Shown: one piece after another, positions 24,387 to 32,270 of the stretch
Layout: each line of letters begins with the position of its first letter
How positions within the stretch are numbered: the first letter of the stretch is position 1
DNA from: Rikenellaceae bacterium
Lineage (GTDB): Bacteria; Bacteroidota; Bacteroidia; Bacteroidales; Rikenellaceae
Length of the DNA: 42,111 nucleotides
Reading direction: 5' to 3'
Assembly: GCA_017936385.1 (NCBI GenBank)
Contig: JAGBFQ010000007.1
Location: 1-42,111, forward strand
Notes under the pieces: model-generated
Told to the model about the DNA's origin: nothing
The model's database searches: none
What the model saw: only the letters and a program-made list of their open reading frames with translations
Translations under genes and position numbers: made by a program

Positions 24387-24697
24387 GTGGAGATGGAGGT
24401 TTGTGTTGGACCCTCCCCTAAATCCCCATTATCAAAGGCATGCCTTTGATAATGATTCTGTGTTGGACCCTCCCCTAAATCCCCTCCTTGGAGGGGACTT
24501 AATACGGTGGGAACTTAATACGGAGTAGACAATTGGGCTGCGACCTGCTTTTTTTGTGGAGATGGAGGTTTGTGTTGGGCCCTCCCTTAAATCCCCATTA
24601 TCAAAGGCGCGCCTTTGATAATGATTTTGTGTTGGACCCTCCCCTAAATCCCCTCCTTGGAGGGGACTTAATAAGGTGGGGACTTAATACGGAGTAG
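24367..24697. repeat. 169-bp tandem duplication with nested palindromes downstream of ssrA
   Basis: Two direct copies (24367-24528 and 24536-24697) lie exactly 169 bp apart without indels and differ at about eight positions. Each copy contains a tract ending in an inverted copy of the tmRNA 3' end, a 26-bp perfect palindrome (24428-24453 and 24597-24622), a 16-nt hairpin CCCCTCCTTGGAGGGG (24481-24496 and 24650-24665), and two copies of a 26-nt 'TGTGTTGGACCCTCCCC...' motif (24402, 24459, 24571, 24628). No open reading frame of interest is present. It looks like a REP/BIME-like intergenic repeat rather than a gene, and it fills most of the gap between ssrA and the M3 peptidase. Confidence 0.88.
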
Positions 24698-24729
24698 GCT
24701 TACTTTATTGAACGGTCTGCGCCTCGTTT

Positions 24730-24765
24730 TTTTGGTTCTTTTTGTGTTGACAAAAAGAACCAAAA
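24730..24765. repeat. 16-bp perfect inverted repeat at the 3' end of the M3 peptidase gene
   Basis: TTTTGGTTCTTTTTGT (24730-24745) and its exact complement (24750-24765) flank a GTTG loop, 3 nt beyond the peptidase stop codon on the minus strand. It probably acts as a terminator or 3'-end stabiliser for the peptidase mRNA, but the following sequence on that strand is A-rich, not T-rich, so a classical intrinsic terminator is doubtful. Confidence 0.65.
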
Positions 24766-24768
24766 CCA

Positions 24769-27195
24769 CTAATTTGTCGAACCTGCGAGTGAATCTGCCG
24801 CAAGTGAATCAACTATGGGTTCAACCCAAATATCACGGGCTTTGAGCAGAGGTTCACGACTTGGCTCCGCTCCACGGAAGTCCATATACAAATCCATTCC
24901 TTTTTTCATACCCCCCTGCGACAACACCGTAGCGCGGAAACGGTCGGCTGTCTTGCGGTCAAAAATATCGCCCGTTTCGACAAAGGCTTGAAAAGCATCC
25001 TTATCGAGCACCTCCGACCACAGATAGCTGTAATAGCCCGACGCATAACCTCCACCAAAGATGTGTTTGAAATATGGATAGCGATAACGCGGTTCGATTT
25101 GCGGAATAAGTCCGCGTTTGTTGGCCAACATATATTTCTCGTAAGCCTCCAGGTCGATGGGTGCACCATATTCGGTAATATTGTGCAGGTCAAGGTCTAT
25201 GTATGCCGCAGCCAGCAGTTCCACGGTAGCAAAACCCTTATTGAAGTTTTGGCTGCGACGGTATCGACGCAAGATGCGGTCGGGAAGAATTTCTCCCGAG
25301 CGGTTATGCACGGCGTATGTTTTGAGTAGTTTGTTTTGGAACGCCCAATTCTCCAGCAGTTGCGACGGCAACTCCACAAAATCACGCTCCACGTCACTCA
25401 ATCCCTCGTAAGGAACATTCTTAAATAGGTTGTGCAGTGCGTGTCCAAATTCATGGAAGAAGGTCAACGTTTCGTCGATTGTCAACAGAGCTTCGCCACT
25501 GCCCACCGGACGCGAGAAGTTACACACAATGGTCACTACGGGCGACACGCGCTCACCTTCGGGGGTATAACTTTGGGTTCGGAACTCACCGCACCAAGCA
25601 CCACCGGCCTTGCCTTCTCGCGGGAAGAAATCCATATACAACACACCTAAGTGGGTATTGTTGCGGTCCAACACCTCGAAAGTTTGACACTCGCTGTGAT
25701 AAACCGGCACGTTGATGGGTCGGAAAGTCACACCATAGAGTCGGTTACTCAACTCAAAGATACCTTGACGAACGTTGGTCAACGACAAATAAGGACGTAT
25801 ACTCTCCTCGTCAAAACTGTACTTAACACGTTTCACACGCTCGGCATAGTACCACCAATCCCAACTGTTAAACTCGATGCTATCCACCGTTTTATTCTCT
25901 TCTTGCGACTCTTCCGTTTGCGCCTCATCGTCGGTCATCTCTTCGGGTTCGCCGTCAACCGTAATACTCTCATTGGCCTTGCGTTCGGTCTCTTTCTTCT
26001 TATTGAGGTAATCCTTGTGCTTTTCGGCACGCATAGCCGCAAGTTCCTCTTTGGCCTTGCCAAGCGCAGGTTCCCACAACTCATCCAACAGGTCATAAAC
26101 CTTCTCGGGAGTACCTGCCATCACATCATCCAGCACAAATGCCGCATAAGAGTTGAAGCCCAACAGATTGGCCTTTCTCAGTCGCAGACGTATGATGTCG
26201 TTGATGATTTGGGTATTGTCGAATTCGGTGCCTGCTGCACAACGATTCAGATAGGCCTGATACAACTCTTTGCGCAGTTTTTCGTCCGACGAATGGGTCA
26301 TAAAGGGAATCCAGCTCGGAGCATGAAGCGTAAACACATAACGATTCTTGTAACCCAACTCTTCGGCTTTTTGCTCGGCAGCGGTGATTAAGTTGGCGGG
26401 TAGACCCGAAATTTGCTTACTGTTGAGCACCAATTTGTAGTCGTTGGTGGCACTAAGCAGGTTATTCGTAAACTTCACTTCAAGCAGCGACAACTCCTCG
26501 TTCACCCTCTGCAATTCGGCCTTTTGTTCGATAGGCAACAAGGCTCCGTTACGCACAAAACGTCTATAATACTTCTCGGTCAGTCGCAATTTGGCTGAAT
26601 CACCGCCGCACAACTCCTCGCGGTGGTCATAAACGGCCTTCACTTTCTCGAAAAGGAAATCATTGAGAATCACAGCGTCCATGTGTGCTGCAAGTTTAGG
26701 CGAAAGTTCAGCCTCCAACGCCTGCATTTCGGGCGAAGTTTCGGCCGACGCCAGCAGGAAGAAAATATTAGCCACCGAATACAGCGAACTACTGCTACGG
26801 TCCAACGCCTCAATGACCGATTCGAAGGTAGGTGTATTGTCGGGCTGTACAATCGCCGCAATGGCTTCGTTTTGCTCAGCCATAGCACGTTCGAAGGCCG
26901 GAGCATAGTCCTCTAATTGAATTTTGTCGAATGGCGGCACTCCGTACATGGTATTCCACGGAGCGAAAAACGGATTTTGTCGCATCTCTACTTTATCCTG
27001 TTTATCAACATATTGCAAAAGAACAATCGGAATCACAACGGCCGCAAAAAGAATCGCCGAAATGCCGAAATGTTTCTTAAGGTGTTTGCTTTGCGGAGCA
27101 TCGGGCCGAGCCAAATCCCTAACCACCAACACCAAATAGACACACATAACGACTGCCACAATCGACAGTGCAATTATCAGAAGGGTTTTCATCAT
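24769..27195 (-). CDS. M3-family zinc metallopeptidase (Dcp/oligopeptidase-like) with N-terminal membrane anchor
   Basis: The 808-residue protein belongs to peptidase family M3 (peptidyl-dipeptidase Dcp/oligopeptidase A). The zinc motif is HEFGHALHNLF (His581, Glu582, His585), with the third ligand Glu608 in DFVELPSQ and the C-terminal HIFGGGYASGYYSYLWSEVL block. Unlike soluble or lipoprotein family members, it begins with two hydrophobic segments (about 4-26 and 43-62), so the catalytic domain is membrane-tethered. An acidic low-complexity insertion at about 393-437 (Lys/Glu then Glu/Asp/Gln-rich) separates two helical parts of the catalytic fold. It probably degrades oligopeptides. The start is MMKT at 27195, or the next Met. 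Confidence 0.88.
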   Translation of the reverse strand: MMKTLLIIALSIVAVVMCVYLVLVVRDLARPDAPQSKHLKKHFGISAILFAAVVIPIVLLQYVDKQDKVEMRQNPFFAPWNTMYGVPPFDKIQLEDYAPAFERAMAEQNEAIAAIVQPDNTPTFESVIEALDRSSSSLYSVANIFFLLASAETSPEMQALEAELSPKLAAHMDAVILNDFLFEKVKAVYDHREELCGGDSAKLRLTEKYYRRFVRNGALLPIEQKAELQRVNEELSLLEVKFTNNLLSATNDYKLVLNSKQISGLPANLITAAEQKAEELGYKNRYVFTLHAPSWIPFMTHSSDEKLRKELYQAYLNRCAAGTEFDNTQIINDIIRLRLRKANLLGFNSYAAFVLDDVMAGTPEKVYDLLDELWEPALGKAKEELAAMRAEKHKDYLNKKKETERKANESITVDGEPEEMTDDEAQTEESQEENKTVDSIEFNSWDWWYYAERVKRVKYSFDEESIRPYLSLTNVRQGIFELSNRLYGVTFRPINVPVYHSECQTFEVLDRNNTHLGVLYMDFFPREGKAGGAWCGEFRTQSYTPEGERVSPVVTIVCNFSRPVGSGEALLTIDETLTFFHEFGHALHNLFKNVPYEGLSDVERDFVELPSQLLENWAFQNKLLKTYAVHNRSGEILPDRILRRYRRSQNFNKGFATVELLAAAYIDLDLHNITEYGAPIDLEAYEKYMLANKRGLIPQIEPRYRYPYFKHIFGGGYASGYYSYLWSEVLDKDAFQAFVETGDIFDRKTADRFRATVLSQGGMKKGMDLYMDFRGAEPSREPLLKARDIWVEPIVDSLAADSLAGSTN

Positions 27196-27212
27196 ATTCC
27201 TAATATTTTTAG

Positions 27213-27228
27213 TAACTTTGCAAAGTTA
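27213..27228. promoter_or_regulatory. Palindromic divergent promoter between the M3 peptidase and rsmE
   Basis: TAACTTTGCAAAGTTA is a perfect 16-bp palindrome made of two back-to-back TAnnTTTG boxes, one per strand. The plus box (27213-27220) serves rsmE (ATG 27245) and the minus box (27228-27221) serves the peptidase (ATG 27195). The minus promoter has a TTG at 27250-27248 with a 19-nt spacer; the plus -33 element is weak. Confidence 0.6.
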
Positions 27229-27244
27229 AATATTTTTTGCCAAA

Positions 27245-27943
27245 ATGCAACTTTTCTACTCACCAGATATTACGCTTGACGAATACACCCTCAGCGAAGA
27301 GGAGAGCCGCCACTGCGAAAAGGTGCTACGTCTGGGCACAGGTGACTCAATCCACCTTGTCGACGGCCGTGGCGGAATGTACCGCGCACAAATCATACAA
27401 ACGGGACGCCGTTGTACCGTGCGCATCGAGCAACACACCGAGGAGTTCGAACGCCTACCCTATCGCCTAACGATGGCCGTGGCCCCGACCAAAAATATCG
27501 ACCGTTACGAATGGTTTGCCGAGAAGGCCACCGAAGTGGGAATCCATCGCATCATCCCCATCGAGTGCGCCCACAGCGAACGCCGCGTAATCAAAACCGA
27601 ACGCATCGACAAAATCGTGGTAAGCGCCATGAAACAGTCACTTAAGGCATATAAGCCCGAAGTGGACGAACTAACTCCGTTCAAACAACTTCTGACCATG
27701 CCCTTCGAAGGTAAACGACTGATTGCCCACTGCGAAGCGACCGAACGTCGCCCACTGCGTGAAGTTGTCACAGCAGGCGAAGATGTGCTGCTGTTGATTG
27801 GCCCCGAGGGAGACTTTTCGCCCGAGGAGATTGAGGCGGCACGCAACGCAGGTTTCATCGAAGTAACCCTCGGAGATATGCGCCTACGTACCGAGACAGC
27901 AGCTTTGGCAGGAGTTATGTACATCTCATTCATCAATCAGTAA
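27245..27943 (+). CDS. rsmE: 16S rRNA (uracil(1498)-N3)-methyltransferase RsmE
   Basis: This SPOUT-class SAM enzyme methylates U1498 of 16S rRNA. The 232-residue protein has the N-terminal PUA-like domain (EEESRHCEKVLRLGTGDSIH, VDGRGGMYRAQI) and the SPOUT domain with KATEVGIHRIIPIECAHSER, the knot motif LLLIGPEGDFSPEEIEAARN and the C-terminal LGDMRLRTETAALAGVMYI. Length is normal. Its stop overlaps the first chromate-transporter gene by one base (TAATG), so it leads a multi-gene plus-strand transcript. Confidence 0.96.
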   Translation: MQLFYSPDITLDEYTLSEEESRHCEKVLRLGTGDSIHLVDGRGGMYRAQIIQTGRRCTVRIEQHTEEFERLPYRLTMAVAPTKNIDRYEWFAEKATEVGIHRIIPIECAHSERRVIKTERIDKIVVSAMKQSLKAYKPEVDELTPFKQLLTMPFEGKRLIAHCEATERRPLREVVTAGEDVLLLIGPEGDFSPEEIEAARNAGFIEVTLGDMRLRTETAALAGVMYISFINQ

Positions 27944-28485
27944 TGCGCGATTTATTCGAAATTTTTGCTACGTTTTTCCGCATCGGGTTGTTCACCTTTG
28001 GCGGAGGATTCGCCATGTTGCCGCTCATCGAACGAGCCATCATCGAACGCAAAAAGTGGATTGACCATAAAACATTCACCGAACTGCTCATCATCGCCCA
28101 ATCGTCGCCCGGTCCGGTAGCCATCAACACGGCCGTATTCGTGGGATACAAACGAAGCGGAACGGCAGGAGCCTTTGCAGCAGCGCTCGGGACCATCATC
28201 CCGTCGTTGGTAATCATACTGCTGATTGCCATGTTTTTTGCAACCATCCGCGAAAACAGCTATGTTGACGCTGCATTCAAAGGTATGCGTCCGGCAGTTG
28301 TGGCTTTGATTGTAGGTCCAATCATCACACTATCCCGAAGTATGACGTGGTGGAAAATCATGATTGCTGCGGCGGTGGGTCTGTCTATTTGGTGGTGGGG
28401 ATTCTCACCCGTGTGGGTACTGATTGCAGGGGCTTCAGTCGGACTGACATACACAGCCATCAGTTCTCGCAAGTTAAAAAACTAA
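27943..28485 (+). CDS. Chromate transporter (CHR) family protein, first half
   Basis: The 180-residue membrane protein corresponds to one CHR domain, with the signature FTFGGGFAMLPLIERAII near 17-34 and the SSPGPVAINTAVFVGYKRSG motif near 54-73. About five hydrophobic segments follow. Full-length ChrA has two such domains; here they are separate genes 6 nt apart, the 'short-chain CHR pair' arrangement. The pair probably forms a heterodimeric inner-membrane transporter. Chromate export is the family name, but the physiological substrate in an anaerobe may be another oxyanion. Translation is coupled to rsmE. Confidence 0.9.
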   Translation: MRDLFEIFATFFRIGLFTFGGGFAMLPLIERAIIERKKWIDHKTFTELLIIAQSSPGPVAINTAVFVGYKRSGTAGAFAAALGTIIPSLVIILLIAMFFATIRENSYVDAAFKGMRPAVVALIVGPIITLSRSMTWWKIMIAAAVGLSIWWWGFSPVWVLIAGASVGLTYTAISSRKLKN

Positions 28486-28491
28486 CACGCA

Positions 28492-29028
28492 ATGATTTAT
28501 CTTCAGTTATTTCTATCATACCTTAAGATAGGTTTCTTCGGTTTTGGCGGTGGCTATGCCATGCTCTCGCTCATACAACAAGAGGTGGTAGTAAGTCGTG
28601 GCTGGATAAGCGCAGCGCAGTTTACCGACATCGTGGCAATTTCACAGATGACCCCCGGGCCAATCGCCATCAATAGCGCCACCTATATCGGCTACGAAGT
28701 GGCAGGCATATTTGGTTCGATAATCGCCACGACGGCCGTGTGCGTGCCCTGCTTTGTGATTATGCTCTCGCTTGCCAAATTCTACCTTCGAGTGCGTGGC
28801 AACCGCTACATGGAGGGTGCAATGGCCGGTATGATGCCGGTGCTGGTGGGTATGATTACGGCCGCGGCATTGTTGTTGATGTTTCCGTCGGAGAGCGACG
28901 GCGCGAGTTTTATAGACACTTGGAGTTGGGTAATCTTTGGCATCTGCGTAGTGCTCAACACGCTCCGCGTCAACCCCATTCTGCTGATTGCACTTTCGGC
29001 CGTGGCGGGTGTTCTGATTTACGTATGA
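28492..29028 (+). CDS. Chromate transporter (CHR) family protein, second half
   Basis: The 178-residue partner of the preceding gene has the same signatures: IGFFGFGGGYAMLSLIQQEV near 13-32 and QMTPGPIAINSATYIGYEVA near 52-71. Similar length and hydrophobic segments support an ancient duplication, and the two genes lie 6 nt apart. The likely product is the second subunit of an inner-membrane anion transporter. Substrate is not evident. Confidence 0.9.
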   Translation: MIYLQLFLSYLKIGFFGFGGGYAMLSLIQQEVVVSRGWISAAQFTDIVAISQMTPGPIAINSATYIGYEVAGIFGSIIATTAVCVPCFVIMLSLAKFYLRVRGNRYMEGAMAGMMPVLVGMITAAALLLMFPSESDGASFIDTWSWVIFGICVVLNTLRVNPILLIALSAVAGVLIYV

Positions 29029-29032
29029 TAGG

Positions 29033-29063
29033 TTGTATTTTCCGATTATAATCACTACATTTG
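29033..29063 (+). promoter_or_regulatory. Promoter giving an ultra-short leader for the lipoprotein gene
   Basis: GTTG (29032-29035), a 20-nt spacer and TACATTTG (29056-29063) match the consensus. The predicted start falls 2-4 nt before ATG 29071, implying a leaderless or nearly leaderless mRNA. Confidence 0.6.
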
Positions 29064-29070
29064 TCAACGT

Positions 29071-29646
29071 ATGAAACGTTTTTTGCTGATACTTCTGAGC
29101 GTGACACTTGCCGCGTGCGCCGCCAAGAAACCCGAGGTGCGCACCGTGCGAGGTATTGTGCTTGACGCCTACGCCGAGAGCGCAATGATTCAAGAGAACG
29201 ACACCACCGAGGTGTGGATAGTCCTCTCCGATGCCACCGACCTTTCGGAGTGCGATGGCTTGGTGGCCGGACAATCCGTGGCTGCCGAGTGCAAGGTAAC
29301 CCCAACCAATACGGGCGAGGTATTGACAGCCATCAAAATCATCGCCCCCGACATGCCCTACGAACACTATCTTACGGGGTCGTGGGTTGAGCCTAACCCC
29401 GTAGCGCCCGACCAGGTGCAGGGATTCACACTCGAGTCGGACGGCTCGGCTCACTCGATTAACACTGACGAGGTGGTCTACAAAAGTTGGCTGCTGCGCG
29501 GTAATCGTCTGGTGCTTGTAGCCGAGAGCGTCAACGAAGATGAAACTTTTGAACAACAAATAGTATATGTGATACGCGGTGTAAGCAACCGCAAGCTCAC
29601 TCTCGAGAGTGAAGATGGACAAATCGCCATCTACTCGCGTCAATAA
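29071..29646 (+). CDS. Lipoprotein with lipocalin-like C-terminal domain
   Basis: The 191-residue protein has a lipoprotein signal (MKRFLLILLSVTLAAC, Cys16). An OB-like small beta domain spans about 25-90 (VRGIVLDAYAESAMIQENDT), and the C-terminal half resembles Bacteroidetes lipocalin-like domains (LTGSWVEPNPVAPDQVQGFT, VVYKSWLLRGNRLVL). It is probably membrane-anchored, facing the periplasm or the surface. The ligand is unknown. The next gene, also a lipoprotein, starts 12 nt later, and the two signal peptides share the ending VTL(A/V)xC. Confidence 0.78.
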   Translation: MKRFLLILLSVTLAACAAKKPEVRTVRGIVLDAYAESAMIQENDTTEVWIVLSDATDLSECDGLVAGQSVAAECKVTPTNTGEVLTAIKIIAPDMPYEHYLTGSWVEPNPVAPDQVQGFTLESDGSAHSINTDEVVYKSWLLRGNRLVLVAESVNEDETFEQQIVYVIRGVSNRKLTLESEDGQIAIYSRQ

Positions 29647-29658
29647 CACACATTTATT

Positions 29659-31506
29659 ATGAAAAAATTTTGGGTTTTGTTTTTGGGCGTTACCCTTGTA
29701 GGGTGCCAAACCAATATCCCCACTACCCCATCTCTCGAAATCGATAAAGACGATTTAGCCAACGCCGAATTCAATCAATCGGTGAACATAAAATTCGACC
29801 CGATGACGACTCATTTCGAAACAGACAGTTTAGTGAACATCACCTGCAACGGCGACCATATCACACTTTCTGTAAGCGACAGCACTGTAACGGGTCTGAA
29901 GGTTATATTGACCGGACACAGTGACGACGCAAGCCTCAAGATTTACGGCAACGTGCCCGTGCTGATGGAGTTCAACAATGTACGCTTAAGCTCAACACGT
30001 GGCGCAGTCATCAACTGCCAGAACAAAAAACGGCTGTGGCTCACATACTCAGGCGAAAACCACCTTACCGACGCCACCAAGTATCAAACCATCGAGGGCG
30101 AGGATTGCAAGGGGGCCATTTTCTCGGAGGGTCAAATTATCCTTTGCGGTGACCTCAGCCCCAAATTTGAGATTAAGGCTCGCGGAGGCCACGGCATAGC
30201 CTCGGACGACTACATCCGCGTAATGGGCGGACAGTGGAACATAAACTCTGCCAAGGACGGTCTGCACGCCAACGACTACATTCGGATGAATGACGGCATA
30301 GTGGAGATTGAGGCCGGAAGTGACGGTATTGACTGCAAGGAGGGCAGCGTAGAGTTACTCGGTGGCGAGCTCGAAATCCGTTGCATGGACGACGGCATCT
30401 CGGCCAACCGCCCCAAGGAGAAGAAAAACAAAAAAAACACCAAAGCCGACTCAACCACCATAGTAACCACCCCCCAAAAGAAGGTGCGTGCCAATGTGGT
30501 GGTGAATATGAACGAAAAGTACAGTAATGTGAAGATTCGTACCACAGGCCCCAAGGGCTCAGGCATTAAAGCCGACGACGATATTGTGATAAGTAGTGCT
30601 GTGGACATCGAAGTGTCGGGCGACGCCTCAAAGTGTCTGAACGCAGGCAAGTGCGTGCTTATTGAATCCACGGCGATTGAAGGTGCTCGACTTGTGGCAA
30701 GTGGCAATGTGCTGTTTGACAAAAAGAAAAACGACACCTCATCACCCAAGGGTATCAAAGCCGATAGTCTGGTGCGTATTAGTGGTGGCGACATATATGT
30801 TGAGGCTATCAATGCGGGCGAAGGCATTGAGTCCAAACGACTGATACTTATTGAAGGGGGCTCGGTTCGTGTCAAAGCCAAGGATGATGCTCTTAATGCG
30901 GGAGAGGCGTTGGAAATAAACGCTGGCGAAATGGTATTCTACTCGTTGCTCAACGATGGTGTGGATTCTAACGGTACAATCGAAATCAATGGCGGTGAGG
31001 TTACTGCCTATGGTGCAGGTATTCCCGAGGCTGGTTTCGACTGCGACTTAAATCGTTTTGCTATCAATGGCGGTGAGATTATGGGTGTGGGAGGTCTTAC
31101 CAGCACACCTACCGATAGCGTTAGCACACAGCCCTCGGTTATAATTCAAAATGTAGAACTGCCTACTACAATGGCAATCGGATATGACGGAGGTGCTTTG
31201 CGCGAGCCAACCGATACATTGATATGCGTTCCGACTTCGAAATATGGAACTATGCTACTGAGCAATCCCGAAATGAAAGTGGGCGAAAAGTACAAATATG
31301 AATGTAACGATTCGACCTACATTGCAATACCGGCACTCGGCCACAGACCCCTGATGCCACCTCCACCACCAGCAGGTGTGCATCCCCATGACGGCAAAAT
31401 GCCACCACCGCCCCACGACGGCAAGATGCCCCCTCCACCTCCCGGAGGATTTCCCGAAGGCACACCTCCCCCACCACCTGCACTACCCAAAATGCAGGCA
31501 CAATAA
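29659..31506 (+). CDS. Carbohydrate-binding beta-helix lipoprotein (Cthe_2159-like)
   Basis: The 615-residue protein has a lipoprotein signal (MKKFWVLFLGVTLVGC, Cys16) and a long right-handed beta-helix built from short repeats with recurring Asp/Gly turns, e.g. DDYIRVMGGQWNINSAKDGL, NDYIRMNDGIVEIEAGSDGI and LNAGEALEINAGEMVFYSLL. This matches the carbohydrate-binding domain family defined by Cthe_2159 (PF14262), whose members bind cellulose- or pectin-like acidic glycans, some with calcium. A Lys-rich spacer lies near 255-265. The C-terminal 50 residues are Pro-rich with a repeated HDGKMPPPP unit, as in wall-spanning or flexible surface linkers. It is probably a surface glycan-binding protein, with no visible catalytic domain. 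Confidence 0.83.
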   Translation: MKKFWVLFLGVTLVGCQTNIPTTPSLEIDKDDLANAEFNQSVNIKFDPMTTHFETDSLVNITCNGDHITLSVSDSTVTGLKVILTGHSDDASLKIYGNVPVLMEFNNVRLSSTRGAVINCQNKKRLWLTYSGENHLTDATKYQTIEGEDCKGAIFSEGQIILCGDLSPKFEIKARGGHGIASDDYIRVMGGQWNINSAKDGLHANDYIRMNDGIVEIEAGSDGIDCKEGSVELLGGELEIRCMDDGISANRPKEKKNKKNTKADSTTIVTTPQKKVRANVVVNMNEKYSNVKIRTTGPKGSGIKADDDIVISSAVDIEVSGDASKCLNAGKCVLIESTAIEGARLVASGNVLFDKKKNDTSSPKGIKADSLVRISGGDIYVEAINAGEGIESKRLILIEGGSVRVKAKDDALNAGEALEINAGEMVFYSLLNDGVDSNGTIEINGGEVTAYGAGIPEAGFDCDLNRFAINGGEIMGVGGLTSTPTDSVSTQPSVIIQNVELPTTMAIGYDGGALREPTDTLICVPTSKYGTMLLSNPEMKVGEKYKYECNDSTYIAIPALGHRPLMPPPPPAGVHPHDGKMPPPPHDGKMPPPPPGGFPEGTPPPPPALPKMQAQ

Positions 31507-31541
31507 TTGACACACAACACGACAAACCAACCATTAACGAT

Positions 31542-32246
31542 ATGAACAACAAGAATTTTTGGAGCGGATTCTGTATCATGCTGGGACTCTTGGCGGTAGC
31601 CATCAGTATTCCATCGGCAGTCCGCACGGCACGCGGTTTCGACCGCATAGTAACGGTTAAAGGTCTGTGCGAGAAGGAAGTTACTGCCAATCAAGTTATT
31701 TGGCCCGTTGTCTACAAGGTAGGCGGCAACGCCCTTGAGGATATTTACAGCAACGTAACACTCAAGAACCGTATAATAATAGATTGGCTCACCTCATCGG
31801 GAATTCCCGAGAGCGAAATCACCATCGCCGCACCCAAAATCGAAGATACACGCACCAATCAATATGGCGACAATCGCACATACCGCTACATTGTAACCTC
31901 GATTATCACGGTCTGTACCGACCAGGTAGAATTAGTACGCCATCTGCAATCGGAACAGTTCTCGCTGCTCGACCGCGACATCGCCATCGGCACGGGCAAC
32001 CAATGGGAGTACCCGACGCAATACTCCTATACACTGCTCAACGACATCAAACCGCAGATGATTGAGGAGGCAACACACAACGCCCGCAAAGCCGCCGAGA
32101 AATTTGCAGCCGATTCGGATAGCCGCTTGGGTAAGATTCGCTCGGCTTCGCAGGGTCAGTTCTCGGTAACCGACCGTGACAGCAACACCCCGTACATCAA
32201 GGTAGTAAGGGTGGTGACTACGGTCAACTATATGCTCAAGGACTAA
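31542..32246 (+). CDS. SIMPL (DUF541) domain periplasmic protein
   Basis: The 234-residue protein has an N-terminal hydrophobic segment (about 7-26) that acts as a signal anchor, followed by the SIMPL domain. Visible family features are RIVTVKGLCEKEVTANQVIW, the helix NRIIIDWLTSSGIPESEITI, and the C-terminal AARKAAEKFAADSDSRLGKI-like helix with the closing KVVRVVTTVNYML strand. Related proteins form envelope oligomers of unclear function. It lies 35 nt after the beta-helix gene and is followed by a strong terminator. Confidence 0.87.
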   Translation: MNNKNFWSGFCIMLGLLAVAISIPSAVRTARGFDRIVTVKGLCEKEVTANQVIWPVVYKVGGNALEDIYSNVTLKNRIIIDWLTSSGIPESEITIAAPKIEDTRTNQYGDNRTYRYIVTSIITVCTDQVELVRHLQSEQFSLLDRDIAIGTGNQWEYPTQYSYTLLNDIKPQMIEEATHNARKAAEKFAADSDSRLGKIRSASQGQFSVTDRDSNTPYIKVVRVVTTVNYMLKD

Positions 32247-32270
32247 CCACGAAGCAAGGGCACGCTTTTT

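Noticed and set aside
24367-24697. CRISPR array
   Set aside because: There are only two long tandem units, they are nearly identical throughout with no variable spacers, and no cas genes are present.
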